A DNA stretch of 64,000 nucleotides from Actinophytocola gossypii (GCF_025165815.1 NZ_JAFFZE010000001.1:1-64000); one strand, 5' to 3'. Shown: positions 8,848-18,571, numbered from the stretch's first letter. Notes: generated from the letters alone by a model not told the origin. Program-made: numbers and translations.

Positions 8848-9702
8848 TCACTCCGTGCTGAACTTCAGCACCGCGGTGCCCGGCTCGATGCCCAGCAGGT
8901 GGATCACCACCGTCGTGTCGCCGCTGCTGATCCTCGCCTCGCCGCCGACGCCCAGCGTGGTGCGGCCACTGCCACCGTTCGGGAAGTCGTGCGTCATGGT
9001 CACCGTGGACTCGTCCACCGTCACCTGGAACAGGAACTCGCGGACCTGAACCTCGACGGTGCCGGTCAGTTCGACTTCACAGGTCCCGTCCGCGCAGCTG
9101 CCGATGTCCGTGCCGTTCTCCGGGGAAGGCACGGGCTCCGGCGGCGCGGACGACGAGGGCGGAGCGAGCGGGGTGCAGGCCGGCGCGAGGTCGTGCACCG
9201 TCGCGAACTCCGGATCCTCCCGCACCAGCGTCGCCAGGTCGGGACCCTCCGGCTTGACGGAGCCGATCAACTCCACGATCCGCTTCACCTTCCCGGCCGC
9301 TTGCGCGAGCCGGGTCACCTCGGGCGCGATGCCGGTCAACGCGTCGGCCAGGCTCGTCGCGTACCGGTCGGCGGCGTCGAATCCGACACTCGTCTCAACC
9401 AGCGTCCCGAACTGGTCGGCCAGCCCGGACACGTTGTCGGCGACGAAGGTGAGGTAGTGGTCGGTCTCGTACGGCGTGAAATCGTCGGGCGGGCCGGTGA
9501 CCAGGTCCTCGCCCCGGGCCTGCTCGGCCGTGAGTTGGGAGGTGGCCGAGCACAGCGAGTCGGCCCACAGCACCTGTTCCCGGTTCGGCGGCTCGGGTGG
9601 CTCGCTGGTTTCCGCGGGCTTCGCGCCCGGTCCGGCTGTGCGCGACACACATCCGCCGAGCAGCAGGAGGGCCACGACGAGGGGCAGCACACGGGTCGAC
9701 AC
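8848..9702 (-). CDS. Secreted lipoprotein of unknown function
   Basis: The 284-residue protein starts at GTG 9702 with a lipoprotein signal: hydrophobic run LPLVVALLLLGG then the lipobox cysteine (LLGGC). The mature part has a helical region (DSLCSATSQLTAEQARGEDL onward), a Pro/Ser linker, and a C-terminal beta-rich domain starting at a CADGTC pair that may form a disulfide. No catalytic motif is visible. It probably sits on the outer face of the membrane. It follows the aldehyde dehydrogenase gene on the same strand and precedes the polyketide tailoring operon by about 60 bases; I see no functional link with either. Confidence 0.75.
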   Translation of the reverse strand: MSTRVLPLVVALLLLGGCVSRTAGPGAKPAETSEPPEPPNREQVLWADSLCSATSQLTAEQARGEDLVTGPPDDFTPYETDHYLTFVADNVSGLADQFGTLVETSVGFDAADRYATSLADALTGIAPEVTRLAQAAGKVKRIVELIGSVKPEGPDLATLVREDPEFATVHDLAPACTPLAPPSSSAPPEPVPSPENGTDIGSCADGTCEVELTGTVEVQVREFLFQVTVDESTVTMTHDFPNGGSGRTTLGVGGEARISSGDTTVVIHLLGIEPGTAVLKFSTE

Positions 9703-9767
9703 CCCGGCCACGCTACGGCGGGACCACCGGGACCGGTCCCGTGCTGGCCGGGACCGGTCACCGGGCG

Positions 9768-11129
9768 CTACAGCCGGATCGCCTTCCGGTTCATGAACTC
9801 CTCGATGCCCGCCGCGCCCAGTTCGCGGCCGATGCCGGAGCGTTTGATCCCGCCGAACGGCAGATCGGCCACCGAGCCGCCGGCCCGGTTGAGGTACACC
9901 ATGCCGGCCTCGATCCGTTCGGCCACGCGGCGCAGCCGTTCCGGGTCGGTGCCCCACACGCTCGCGCCGAGACCGAACGGCGAGTCGTTGGCGATCTCGA
10001 TCGCCTCCTCCTCGGTCTCCGCGCGGAACACCACCACGACCGGGCCGAAGATCTCCTCGTAGTAGGCGTCCATCTCGCGGGTCACGTCGGTCAGCACGGT
10101 CGCCTCCAGGTAGGCGCCCGGCCGCTCGATCCGCCGTCCGCCGGCCCGCAGCGTCGCACCCTGCTCGACCGCCTTCGCGACCTGGCCCGCGACCTCGTCG
10201 GCGGCCGCCTCGGACGCCAGCGGCGGGAGCTTCGTGGCCGGGTCGGCCGGGTCACCCGGCTGGAAGAAGTCGGTGACGTGCTTGGACAGCCGGTCGACGA
10301 AGTCGTCGTACAGGTCGGCCAGCACGATCATCCGTTTCGGTGCGTTGCAGGACTGGCCGCAGTTGCGCATCCTGGCGGTCGCGGTGTCCTTGACCGTCTG
10401 GTCCAGGTCGGCGGAGTCCAGCACGATCAGTGGGTCGGAGCCGCCCAGCTCCAGGACCGTCTTCTTCAGGTGCTTGCCGGCCTCCTGCGCCACCGAGATG
10501 CCGGCGTTCTCGCTGCCGGTGAGCGAGACGCCCACGATCCGCGGATCGGCGAGGATCGCCGGGATCTGCCGGCTGGACGCGTAGACGTTGGCGTAGACGT
10601 CCGCCGGCACGCCCGCGTCGTGCAGGACCCGCTCGATCGCCGCCGCCGAGCGGGGGCAGATCGAGGCGTGCTTGAGCAGGATCGTGTTGCCCAGCACCAG
10701 GTTCGGCGCCACGAACCGGGCAACCTGGTAGCACGGGAAGTTCCACGGCATGACGCCGAGCAGCGCGCCGATCGGCTGCTTGACGATCACCGCGTCGCCG
10801 CTCTTGAGCGCCAGCGGCTCGTCGGCGAGCAGTGTGGCCGCGTGCTCGGCGTAGTAGCGGAAGATGTCGACAACGACGCCGACCTCGCCCCGGCCCTCGT
10901 TGATCCGCTTGCCCATCTCCAGCGTCATGATCTCGGCCAGTTCGTCGGCGCGCTCGGCGAACAGTTCGGCGGCCCGTGCCACGATCCGCGCCCGCTCGGC
11001 GACCGGCCGCCGCCGCCACGACGAGTACCCGCGGTGTACGCGCTCGATCGCGGCGCGGACCTCCTCGTCGGTCGCGTTCGGGATCTCCTCGACCAGGTCG
11101 CCCGTCGCCGGGTTCGTGAGAGTGTACAT
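9768..11129 (-). CDS. NAD(P)-dependent aldehyde dehydrogenase, succinate-semialdehyde dehydrogenase type
   Basis: The 453-residue protein is a full aldehyde dehydrogenase: PWNFP cofactor loop, catalytic Glu in LELGGSDP, nucleophile Cys in NCGQSCNAPKR, and the C-terminal PFGGIKRSGIGRE block. The short N-terminus (MYTLTNPATGDLV) and overall pattern fit the succinate-semialdehyde dehydrogenase group, although related aldehydes are possible. ATG 11129 was chosen because similarity begins there. The operator-like TGTATACAGT (read on this strand) lies 9-18 bases upstream and overlaps a possible -10 TACAGT. The same ten bases occur between the tricarboxylate transporter and flavoprotein genes seven kilobases away, so the enzyme may belong to the same GntR-controlled carboxylate pathway. 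Confidence 0.9.
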   Translation of the reverse strand: MYTLTNPATGDLVEEIPNATDEEVRAAIERVHRGYSSWRRRPVAERARIVARAAELFAERADELAEIMTLEMGKRINEGRGEVGVVVDIFRYYAEHAATLLADEPLALKSGDAVIVKQPIGALLGVMPWNFPCYQVARFVAPNLVLGNTILLKHASICPRSAAAIERVLHDAGVPADVYANVYASSRQIPAILADPRIVGVSLTGSENAGISVAQEAGKHLKKTVLELGGSDPLIVLDSADLDQTVKDTATARMRNCGQSCNAPKRMIVLADLYDDFVDRLSKHVTDFFQPGDPADPATKLPPLASEAAADEVAGQVAKAVEQGATLRAGGRRIERPGAYLEATVLTDVTREMDAYYEEIFGPVVVVFRAETEEEAIEIANDSPFGLGASVWGTDPERLRRVAERIEAGMVYLNRAGGSVADLPFGGIKRSGIGRELGAAGIEEFMNRKAIRL

Positions 11130-11137
11130 GGACGCAT

Positions 11138-11147
11138 ACTGTATACA
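11138..11147 (-). promoter_or_regulatory. GntR-type operator TGTATACAGT upstream of the aldehyde dehydrogenase gene
   Basis: The perfect palindrome TGTATACA (11140-11147) extends on the minus strand to TGTATACAGT. It overlaps a plausible -10 hexamer TACAGT and lies just before the ATG at 11129. FCD-type GntR regulators commonly bind such TGTATACA-like sites. The identical decamer is found at 18562-18571, next to a GntR-controlled locus. Confidence 0.6.
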
Positions 11148-11225
11148 CTTTGCCGGCGCTTGCGAAGGCGCGCGCTGCCGCCCCGTCCGCATGTTGGAAT
11201 ACTCGCGGGCGTGGTCGGTCTCGGG

Positions 11226-11999
11226 ATGCGGTTCGTCGGACACTCCACCGTGCGGGTGGGCATCGGCGGACGAGTGCTGCTCACCGACCCCGTGCTCACC
11301 GACCGGGTTGGGGCGCTACGCCGGGTCACCCGCTCCTGCACCGCCGACGACCGCGCGGGTGTGGAGTTCGTCCTGCTCTCCCATCTGCACGGCGACCACC
11401 TGCACCTGCCGTCGCTGCGGCTGCTCGGGCCGGACGTGCTGGTCGTCGCCCCACGCGGCGCGGGCGCCTGGCTGCGCGCCAAGGGCGTCCGCCGGGTCCA
11501 CGAGCTCGCGCCCGGCGAGGAACTGGTCGACGGCGACCTGCGGGTGACCGGCGTGCCCGCCGAGCACTCCGGCCACCGGTGGGGGCCGCACTCCACCCGG
11601 GGCCCGCAGGCCCAGGCGATGGGCCACCTCGTCGAGGTCGGCGACACCACCGTCTACGCCGCGGGAGACACCGACCTGTTCCCCGGCATGGCCGACCTGC
11701 CCCGCCCGGACGTCGCCCTGCTGCCGGTGTGGGGCTGGGGACCCAACCTCGGGCCCGGTCACCTCAACCCGGTCCGCGCCGCCGAGGCCGTGCGGCTGTT
11801 ACGCCCCCGGGTCGCGGTGCCCGTGCACTGGGGCACCCTCGCGATCGCCGGCCTGCCCAGGGCACCCGGCCCGATGGGCGCCCGGATGCGGCGACTCCTG
11901 GTCGACCCGCCACACGAGTTCGCCGCCGCGGTCGCCGCCCTCGACCTGCCGACCCGGGTCGCGGTCACCCACCCCGGCGAGGACGTGGCACTCGGATGA
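11226..11999 (+). CDS. Metallo-beta-lactamase-fold hydrolase (UlaG/UPF0173-like)
   Basis: The 257-residue protein has the metal motif SHLHGDH, a further ligand Asp in AAGDTD, and a late His in VPVHWG, so both metal sites look complete. The opening MRFVGHSTVRV and the layout match the UlaG/UPF0173 branch, whose members hydrolyse lactones, phosphodiesters or NAPE-like lipids; the substrate here is unknown. ATG 11226 was chosen; GTG 11211 is an in-frame alternative adding five residues. The stop overlaps the DedA start (ATGA at 11996), so it leads a three-gene operon with the DedA protein and a membrane phosphodiesterase, hinting at membrane lipid or envelope phosphoester metabolism. Confidence 0.85.
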   Translation: MRFVGHSTVRVGIGGRVLLTDPVLTDRVGALRRVTRSCTADDRAGVEFVLLSHLHGDHLHLPSLRLLGPDVLVVAPRGAGAWLRAKGVRRVHELAPGEELVDGDLRVTGVPAEHSGHRWGPHSTRGPQAQAMGHLVEVGDTTVYAAGDTDLFPGMADLPRPDVALLPVWGWGPNLGPGHLNPVRAAEAVRLLRPRVAVPVHWGTLAIAGLPRAPGPMGARMRRLLVDPPHEFAAAVAALDLPTRVAVTHPGEDVALG

Positions 12000-12601
12000 A
12001 CGCGATGGACTGGACGAACCCGCAGGCCATCGGGTACCCGGTGCTGTTCGGCGGCGTCCTGCTCGGCTCACTGGTACCGCTGGTGCCGACCGGCGCGCTC
12101 GTCGGCGCTGCCGCCGCGATCGCGACCAGCACCGACCACCTGAACCTCGTGCTCGTGCTGCTGCTGTCCACCGTGGGCGCGCTCGTCGGCGACCTGGCCA
12201 CCTTCGCCGCCGGCCGCGGCGGTGCCGGCCTGGTCTCCCGCTGGGTCACCCGCCGGCAGACCGAGCGCCGGCTGAATACCGCGCGGGACCAGTTCACCCG
12301 GCGCGGCTGGCTGCTCGTCGTCGTCGGCAGGCTGACACCCGCCGGCCGGATCCCGGTGCTCCTGGCCGCCGGCGCACTGTCGTACCCGTGGCGGCGGCTG
12401 CTGCCCGCGGCCGTCGCGGCGTGCGTGCTGTGGGCCGTCGCGTACGCCGCACTCGGTGTGCTCAGCGGCGGGCTTTTCGACAACCCGCTGGTCGCGACGT
12501 TGATCGCGGCCGTGCTGGTGCTCGTGGTCACCGCCGTACTCGCGTTGATCGGCCGGCACCGGGAGCGCGGCCAGGAGGTCGCGGCGGGGGAGCGGCGGTG
12601 A
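11996..12601 (+). CDS. DedA/VTT-family membrane protein
   Basis: The 201-residue protein has several hydrophobic segments and the DedA/VTT core: an acidic-glycine segment (GALVGDLATFAAGR) and the family signature around GRLTPAGRIPVLLAAGALSY. DedA proteins are thought to move or flip phospholipid head-group carriers and support membrane homeostasis. The start overlaps the upstream hydrolase stop, and its own stop overlaps the GTG of the downstream phosphodiesterase, so all three are probably made together. Four or five membrane segments are expected. Confidence 0.85.
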   Translation: MNAMDWTNPQAIGYPVLFGGVLLGSLVPLVPTGALVGAAAAIATSTDHLNLVLVLLLSTVGALVGDLATFAAGRGGAGLVSRWVTRRQTERRLNTARDQFTRRGWLLVVVGRLTPAGRIPVLLAAGALSYPWRRLLPAAVAACVLWAVAYAALGVLSGGLFDNPLVATLIAAVLVLVVTAVLALIGRHRERGQEVAAGERR

Positions 12602-14703
12602 CCGGGGAGGACCGCGGCCGGCTGCTGCGCGGCGGGCGGCTGATCGCCCGGCTGATCCTGGTCTGGGTGCTGGTCGCGGTCGCGCTGCACCTGCTCGACC
12701 TGGGGCTCGAGGACTTCGCGATGTCGGCGTGGTGGCAGCCGACGGTGTTCGCGGTGCTGTACGGCGTGCTGATCGCGGTGGTGTGGCCGCTGATCCTGCG
12801 GGTCGCGCTGCCGGTCGCCGTGTTCACCCTCGGTCTCGGTTCGTTCGTGCTGCTCGGCGCCGGCCTGATCGCCATCTCGTTCGCGGTGCCCGGCGTGATG
12901 ATCGCGAACCTGCGCACCGCCATGGTCGTGGTGCTGGTCGTGTCCGCGGTGGGCGCGGTGGTCAGCAGCATGCTCGCGCTCGACGAGGACGAGCTGTTCT
13001 TCCGACGCGCCGCCCGCAGGCTCCGCCGGGGTGAGGGCCGCGACGTCGAGGGGCCGCCCGGCGTGCTGCTCCTGCAGATCGACGGCCTCGGCCACGACAC
13101 CGTGCGCCGTGCGGTCCGCGACGGCGACCTGCCGACGCTCGCCCGCTGGCTCGCCGAGGGCAGCCACGTGCTGACCGACTGGCACTGCGACTGGAGCTCG
13201 CAGACCGGGGCGAGCGTGTGTGGCCTGCTGCACGGGTCCAACGACGACATCCTCGGCTTCCGCTGGTACGAGAAGGACCGCGACCACGTGATGGCGTGCG
13301 CGAACCCCGCGGACGCCGCCGAGATCGAGCGCCGCCACTCCGACGGCCGGGGCCTGCTCGCCGGCGGCGGTGCCGCGCGCGGCGGCCTGTTCACCGGCGA
13401 CGCCACCCACGCCAGCCTCACGATGAGCGCGGTGCCGCTGCTCACCCCGGCGAGTCCGCGCCGCGCCGGCAACCGGTCGGCCGAGGGCTACTACGCCTAC
13501 TTCGCCAACCCCGCGAACCTCGTGCGCACGATCGGTGCCGCGCTCGTCGACGTGCTGCGCGAGATCGTCGCCGCGGCTCGTCAGCGCCGTGCGGGCGTGC
13601 ACCCCCGCGTCCGCCGCGGCGGCTTCTACCCGTTCGCCAGGGCCGGGACCACGGTGATCGCGCGGGACCTGGTGGTGTCCGCGATCATCGGCGACATGCT
13701 CGCCGGCCGCCCGGTGGTCTACGCGGACTTCCTCGGCTACGACGAGGTGGCCCACCACACCGGCATCGAGCGGTTCGACGCGCTGGCCGTGATCCGGTCG
13801 ATCGACCAGCAGATCGGCCGGCTGCACCGGGCCGCCCAGCTCGCGCCGCGCCGGTACGAGCTGGTGGTGCTGTCCGACCACGGTGTGACGCAGGGCTGGG
13901 CGTTCACCGACCGCTTCGGCGAGTCGATCGAGACACTGGTCGGCCGCCTCTGCGGCGCACCGTCCAAACCGGACGGCCGAACGAAGGCGAAACCCGTCAA
14001 CAACTGGCAGTTCGGCGCCGCGATGGCGAGTGCCTCCGGCGCCGGACCGATCGCCAGAGCCCTCCGCGCCCGAGCCGCACGCCTCGAATCCGGCCCCGAA
14101 CGCCACCGTGCCCCCGGCGGCGAACCAGGTGCCGTCGCCCGGGTCGCCCCCGGCGTCGTCGTGGTCGTGTCCGGTCATGTGGCGATGGTCTCGTTCACCG
14201 AGCACCCCGGCAGAGTCGAACTCGAGACGATCGAGCGTGAGTTCCCCGACCTGTTACCCGCGCTGGTGGACCACCCCGGCGTCGGCTTCGTGCTCGTCCG
14301 CACCGCCCGAGGCCCGATGGTCCTGTCCCGCGACGGCGCCCGCCGCCTCGACGACGACACGGTGTCCGGTGTGGACCCCCTGGCCTGCTACGGCCCGCAC
14401 GCCGCCGACCTGATCCGCCGCACCGACGGCTTCGCGCACTGCCCCGACCTGGTGATCAACAGCCGCTACTCACCGGCCACCGACGACGCCTCCCCGTTCG
14501 AGCCCCACGTCGGCAGCCATGGCGGCCTCGGTGGCGGCCAGTCCCGCGGCTTCCTGCTCTACCCGGCCGGCCTGCCCGACCCGGGCGAGATCGTCGGCGC
14601 CGAGGCCCTGCACCACGTCGTCCGCGGCTGGCTCACCGGCCTCGGCCACCTCGAGCCGGAGCGAACGGACCGCGAGGTCAGCGAGCAAGCTGGTCACAGG
14701 TAG
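12598..14703 (+). CDS. Membrane-anchored alkaline-phosphatase-superfamily phosphodiesterase with holin-like N-terminus
   Basis: The 701-residue protein has an N-terminal membrane region (residues ~10-125, about four helices, like phage holin family 4) followed by an alkaline phosphatase-superfamily catalytic domain. Metal ligand blocks are visible: QIDGLGHDT near the start of the domain, the candidate Thr nucleophile in SQTGAS, DFLGYDEVAHHTG, LSDHG, and a final SHGG. Together these indicate a two-zinc nucleotide pyrophosphatase/phosphodiesterase-like enzyme. The GTG start overlaps the DedA stop (GTGA). The operon combination suggests work on membrane-linked phosphodiesters, perhaps lipid or teichoic-acid-type substrates. 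Confidence 0.85.
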   Translation: MTGEDRGRLLRGGRLIARLILVWVLVAVALHLLDLGLEDFAMSAWWQPTVFAVLYGVLIAVVWPLILRVALPVAVFTLGLGSFVLLGAGLIAISFAVPGVMIANLRTAMVVVLVVSAVGAVVSSMLALDEDELFFRRAARRLRRGEGRDVEGPPGVLLLQIDGLGHDTVRRAVRDGDLPTLARWLAEGSHVLTDWHCDWSSQTGASVCGLLHGSNDDILGFRWYEKDRDHVMACANPADAAEIERRHSDGRGLLAGGGAARGGLFTGDATHASLTMSAVPLLTPASPRRAGNRSAEGYYAYFANPANLVRTIGAALVDVLREIVAAARQRRAGVHPRVRRGGFYPFARAGTTVIARDLVVSAIIGDMLAGRPVVYADFLGYDEVAHHTGIERFDALAVIRSIDQQIGRLHRAAQLAPRRYELVVLSDHGVTQGWAFTDRFGESIETLVGRLCGAPSKPDGRTKAKPVNNWQFGAAMASASGAGPIARALRARAARLESGPERHRAPGGEPGAVARVAPGVVVVVSGHVAMVSFTEHPGRVELETIEREFPDLLPALVDHPGVGFVLVRTARGPMVLSRDGARRLDDDTVSGVDPLACYGPHAADLIRRTDGFAHCPDLVINSRYSPATDDASPFEPHVGSHGGLGGGQSRGFLLYPAGLPDPGEIVGAEALHHVVRGWLTGLGHLEPERTDREVSEQAGHR

Positions 14704-14730
14704 CGGCGGAACCGGCTCACCAGGTCGTCA

Positions 14731-15483
14731 TCAAGTTTCCCTGGCCTCGACCGCCGCGCGGATCTGGTCGAGGTTCTCGCGCAGGGAGTCGGAGATCATC
14801 TCGTCGGTGCGGGGGTCGGCGAGCATCTCGAGTACCACCCGGATCGTGGTGTCGGTGATCGCGCCGACTATGTCGTCGTGGAAGGGGAGGAGTTTCAGGC
14901 GGCCGGCGGCGGGGTCGGCCCTGATCTTGTCGAGCACCAGTTGGCGTAGTTCGGTCTGGTTCTCCGCGAGTGCGCGGGAGATGTTCTTGGCGTAGTGGCC
15001 GGTGCGCAGTACGGCGCCCACCTCGTCGAGGACCGCGACGGTGACCGGCTTCTTCAGCACCGCGATCACCGAGCCGAGGAACCGGTTCACCAGACGCTGG
15101 GTCACGGCGTCGCCGACGGTGCGGTCTACCGCGCGACCCAGCCTGGCCAGCAGCACGATCACGCGGAGCAGCCGGAACGCCCGCAGCGCCGGATGCGACA
15201 CCGGGATCATCCCGACGATCTCGAACCAGTTCCGGCCGAGGAACCGCCAACCCCAGCCACCCGCGCGCCAGCGCCAGACGAACTCGACGAGGAACACCGC
15301 GCAGATGCCGACGTCGATCGTGAACAGCAGGTCCCGCGTCTCCGGCCGAAGGTCGGCCACCCACGCCCAGACCAGCATGCCGACCGACACGACGGCGAGC
15401 AGCAGCATCACCCAGTCGACGGTCCGCACCCGATGCCGCCGGCTGGGCACCTCCGCGCCGCCGTACGGCTGGCTGTCCGGCAC
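14731..15483 (-). CDS. Voltage-sensor-like ion transporter family membrane protein
   Basis: The 250-residue protein carries four predicted membrane helices (residues ~22-130). The fourth is a positively charged segment, RAFRLLRVIVLLARLGRAVDR, with Arg every third or fourth position as in voltage-sensor S4 helices. No pore loop such as TVGYG is seen; a cytosolic helical tail follows. It may be a stand-alone voltage-sensor protein. It converges with the phosphodiesterase gene with 27 bases between and is downstream of the tripartite carboxylate transporter genes with a short gap; no functional tie is evident. Confidence 0.75.
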   Translation of the reverse strand: MPDSQPYGGAEVPSRRHRVRTVDWVMLLLAVVSVGMLVWAWVADLRPETRDLLFTIDVGICAVFLVEFVWRWRAGGWGWRFLGRNWFEIVGMIPVSHPALRAFRLLRVIVLLARLGRAVDRTVGDAVTQRLVNRFLGSVIAVLKKPVTVAVLDEVGAVLRTGHYAKNISRALAENQTELRQLVLDKIRADPAAGRLKLLPFHDDIVGAITDTTIRVVLEMLADPRTDEMISDSLRENLDQIRAAVEARET

Positions 15484-15510
15484 GCGGGCACCTCCCGTGG
15501 ACGGCCGACG

Positions 15511-17025
15511 TCAGTCCGCGAGCGTACGCGCCGTCTCCCGATCGCGCCTGCGACGCAGCACCGGCAGGACGATCGAGGCGACCAGCGCGATCCCGACCAC
15601 GACCCACAGCACGATCGTGATCGCACCGGAGAACAGGATCGACGGGTCGCCTTCGGACAACGTGAGCGCCCTGCGCAGTTGCTGTTCGGCGATCGGGCCC
15701 AGGATCAGGCCGACCACCGCCGGGGCCACCGGGATGCCGCCCTGCCGCATCAGCAACCCCAGCAAGCCCAGCCCGACGAGGACGAGCAGGTCGACCGTCG
15801 TCCCGCCGGCGGCGAACGTGCCAAGGGTCGCGAACACCAGTACCCCGGCGTAGATCCCGTACGCCGGAATCGTCAGCAGCCGGGCCCACACCTTCGCCAG
15901 CGGCAGGTTCAGCACCAGCAGCATGATGTTGCCGATGTAGAGGCTCGCGATCAGCGTCCACACCAACGGCCCCGACTCGCTGAACAGTTGCGGTCCCGGT
16001 TGCAGCCCGTAGGACTGGAACGCGGTCAGGATCACCGCCGCGGTCGCGGACGTCGGCAGGCCGATGGTCAGCAGCGGCACCAGCACACCGGCCGCCGCCG
16101 CGTTGTTCGCCGCTTCCGGACCGGCGACGCCCTCGATGGCGCCGTGGCCGAACTCCTCGGGATGCTTGGACAGCTTCTTCTCGGTGGCGTAGCTGAGGAA
16201 CGTCGGGACCTCGGCGCCACCGGCCGGCAGCGCCCCGATCGGGAAGCCGAACGCGGTTCCCCGCAGCCACGCCGGCCACGAGCGCCGCAGGTCCGAACGG
16301 GACATGACCGCACGCTCCCGCAACGGCTGCACCGTGGTCCCACCGGTGCCGGTCACCAGGTGCCCGAACGCCTCGCTCAGCGCGAACAGGGCGATCACCA
16401 CGATCACCACGTCGATGCCGTCGAGCAGGGCGTCGACCCCGAACGTCAACCTCGGCTGGCCGGTCTGCGAGTCGATTCCGATCAACCCGATCGTGACGCC
16501 GACCAGCAGGCTCGCCACGCCCTTGAGCAGGCTGCGGCCGAGCAGCGCGCTGACCGTCACGAACGCCACCGCCATCAGCGCCACGTACTCCGGCGGGCCG
16601 AAGCTCGTCGCGAAGTCGGCGACCAGCGGCGCCACGAACGTCAGCGCGACCGTGCCGATCGTCGCCGCGACGAAGCTGCCGAGGGCGGCCGTCGCCAGCG
16701 CGGCGGCCGCTCGGCCCGCTCTGGCCATCTTGTTGCCCTCGAGCGTGGTGATCATCGCCGCGCTCTCACCCGGGGTGTTCAGCAGGATCGCCGTCGTCGA
16801 GCCGCCGTACATGCCGCCGTAGTAGATGCCGGCGAACATGATCAGCGCGCTCTCCGGGGTCAGCCGGAAGGTGATCGGCAGCAGCAGCGCCACGGTCAGC
16901 GCCGGGCCGACACCCGGCAACACGCCGACGGCCGTGCCGATGGTGACGCCGATCAGCGCCCACAGCAGGTGTTCCGGCGTCACCGCCGCCGCGAAGCCGT
17001 CGAGGAGCAGTCCGAACGAGTCCAT
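15511..17025 (-). CDS. tctA: Tripartite tricarboxylate transporter, large permease subunit TctA
   Basis: The 504-residue protein is a full-length TctA with about twelve membrane helices. Family landmarks include [20 protein letters not shown], the block [20 protein letters not shown], and [13 protein letters not shown]-like text ([19 protein letters not shown]). It forms the transport channel that, with TctB and the periplasmic-type binding protein TctC, takes up citrate-like di- or tricarboxylates using an ion gradient. It follows tctB by a single base, which implies translational coupling. Confidence 0.93.
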   Translation of the reverse strand: MDSFGLLLDGFAAAVTPEHLLWALIGVTIGTAVGVLPGVGPALTVALLLPITFRLTPESALIMFAGIYYGGMYGGSTTAILLNTPGESAAMITTLEGNKMARAGRAAAALATAALGSFVAATIGTVALTFVAPLVADFATSFGPPEYVALMAVAFVTVSALLGRSLLKGVASLLVGVTIGLIGIDSQTGQPRLTFGVDALLDGIDVVIVVIALFALSEAFGHLVTGTGGTTVQPLRERAVMSRSDLRRSWPAWLRGTAFGFPIGALPAGGAEVPTFLSYATEKKLSKHPEEFGHGAIEGVAGPEAANNAAAAGVLVPLLTIGLPTSATAAVILTAFQSYGLQPGPQLFSESGPLVWTLIASLYIGNIMLLVLNLPLAKVWARLLTIPAYGIYAGVLVFATLGTFAAGGTTVDLLVLVGLGLLGLLMRQGGIPVAPAVVGLILGPIAEQQLRRALTLSEGDPSILFSGAITIVLWVVVGIALVASIVLPVLRRRRDRETARTLAD

Positions 17026-17026
17026 C

Positions 17027-17512
17027 TCAGAACCCCCACGGGCCGGACGGCAGGCTCAGCCCGATGAGCCGGTCGAACACCAGGAACACGATCGCGGCCA
17101 GCGCCCAGCCGTAGGCGACCGACCGCAACAGGCTCGGCGCGCCGAGCAGCGTCGCCGAGGCCGCGAACAGGGCGGCCGAGGTCACCACGTACCCGAGCAG
17201 GGGCAACAGCAGCGCGAACGCCACCAGCGCGACCACCATGCCGAGCACCCGCAGGCCCGCCCTCGGCTGCGCTTCCGAGGCGCCCGCGGTGGCGAACTGC
17301 GTCCTGGCCTGCACCAGCAGCGCCGCGCCGACCACGCCGAGCAGCACGCCCACCGGCAGCGGCACCGCCGCCGGGCCGACCGCCTCCGCGGTCTCCGGCA
17401 GCCGAACGGCGTCCACGATCACCAGCACGGCGGCCACCAGCATCACCGCGCCGAACCCCGCGGACGCCAGCACGGAATGCCGGTCGGGAGTCTCCTGTGG
17501 AGTGTCGCTCAC
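17027..17512 (-). CDS. tctB: Tripartite tricarboxylate transporter, small subunit TctB
   Basis: The 161-residue protein has four predicted membrane helices and the size of a TctB subunit, the small and poorly conserved partner of TctA. The GTG start at 17512 lies four bases after the tctC stop. Sequence similarity alone is modest; the assignment rests mainly on its place between clear tctC and tctA genes. Confidence 0.88.
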   Translation of the reverse strand: MSDTPQETPDRHSVLASAGFGAVMLVAAVLVIVDAVRLPETAEAVGPAAVPLPVGVLLGVVGAALLVQARTQFATAGASEAQPRAGLRVLGMVVALVAFALLLPLLGYVVTSAALFAASATLLGAPSLLRSVAYGWALAAIVFLVFDRLIGLSLPSGPWGF

Positions 17513-17516
17513 GTCG

Positions 17517-18524
17517 TCACCCCAATCCGATCTCGGCGAGTACCTGGGCCACCCGGTCCTGTTCGGACCGGACGAAGTCCTCGAACTCCTCGCCGGCCAG
17601 CGTCGCGTCGCCCCAGCCGCGGGCCTCAAGCGCGTTCCGCCAGGACTCGGTCTCGGTCATGTCCAGGATCAGCTCCTCCAACACCCGCTCCTGCTCGTCG
17701 CTGATCCCGGCCGGTGCGACGACCCCGCGCCAGTTCTGCAGCTCCACGTCCATGCCGGTCTCGCGCAGCGTCGGCACGTCGGGCAGCGCGTCGAGCCGGT
17801 CCGGGCTGGACACCGCGAGCGCCCGGACCGAGCCGGCCTCGATCTGCGGCAGGATCTCCGACAGCCCGGAGATGGCGATCGTGGATCGCCCGGACAGCAG
17901 CGTGCTGAGCATCTCGCCGCCGCCGGAGTGCGCCACATAGCTGACCCGCGCGGGATCGGCGCCGACGGCCTTGGCCATCAGGCCGGCGAGGATGTGCTCC
18001 GCGCCGCCGGCCGAGCCCCCGGCGATCGACACAGCGGGCAGGTCGGTGCGCATCGCCTCGGACAGACCGGCCATGTCGGTGAGCTCGGAGTCGGCGGGCA
18101 CCACGATCACCTGGTAGTCGGTGGTGAGCCGGGCCAGGGGAGTGGTGTCGTTCAGCGAGTGCTCCGCGTTGTTCGCCACGACCGCGCCGACCATGATCAG
18201 CCCGGTGGCCATCAGCTGGGTCGGGTCGCCGTCGAACCGGACGAACTGGCTGAGCCCGATCGTGCCGCCGGCGCCGGAGACGTTGTAGACCTCGGTACGG
18301 CCGATCAGCTCCCGCAGCCCCGCCTGCATCTCGCGCGACGTCTGGTCCCAGCCGCCACCGGGCGAGGCGGGCGCCATGATCCGCAGCTGCTGGTCGTCGA
18401 GCACGTCCCGTGCGGTCGAGCCGGCATGACTCTCGTCGGGCGCGGTGACCACGATCGCGACCGTCGCCAGCACCGCGACCGCGGCGGGCAGCCACTGCCG
18501 CGCACGCCGTCGTGCGTGTTCCAT
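17517..18524 (-). CDS. tctC: Tripartite tricarboxylate transporter substrate-binding protein TctC (Bug family)
   Basis: The 335-residue protein has an N-terminal export signal (basic RRRARQW then a hydrophobic stretch ending near SHAGS). It has the Bug/TctC features: LRIMAPASPGGGWDQTSR, where the PGGG loop binds a substrate carboxylate, and VYNVSGAGGTIG. It captures an extracellular carboxylate for TctAB. It is the first gene of the leftward tctCBA operon, and its start faces the tricarballylate-dehydrogenase-like gene across a 90-base region containing the TGTATACAGT operator. Confidence 0.92.
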   Translation of the reverse strand: MEHARRRARQWLPAAVAVLATVAIVVTAPDESHAGSTARDVLDDQQLRIMAPASPGGGWDQTSREMQAGLRELIGRTEVYNVSGAGGTIGLSQFVRFDGDPTQLMATGLIMVGAVVANNAEHSLNDTTPLARLTTDYQVIVVPADSELTDMAGLSEAMRTDLPAVSIAGGSAGGAEHILAGLMAKAVGADPARVSYVAHSGGGEMLSTLLSGRSTIAISGLSEILPQIEAGSVRALAVSSPDRLDALPDVPTLRETGMDVELQNWRGVVAPAGISDEQERVLEELILDMTETESWRNALEARGWGDATLAGEEFEDFVRSEQDRVAQVLAEIGLG

Positions 18525-18561
18525 CGAACGTCCTCCGGTCGATGTGCTGTCTGTCGACATT

Positions 18562-18571
18562 TGTATACAGT
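18562..18571 (+). promoter_or_regulatory. GntR-type operator TGTATACAGT in the tctC/flavoprotein divergent region
   Basis: The palindrome TGTATACA, extended to TGTATACAGT, sits between the divergent tctC and flavoprotein starts. TACAGT (18566-18571) could be the -10 of the rightward promoter, so binding there would block transcription. The same decamer precedes the aldehyde dehydrogenase gene. The likely binder is the GntR protein encoded at 20060-20701. Confidence 0.65.
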
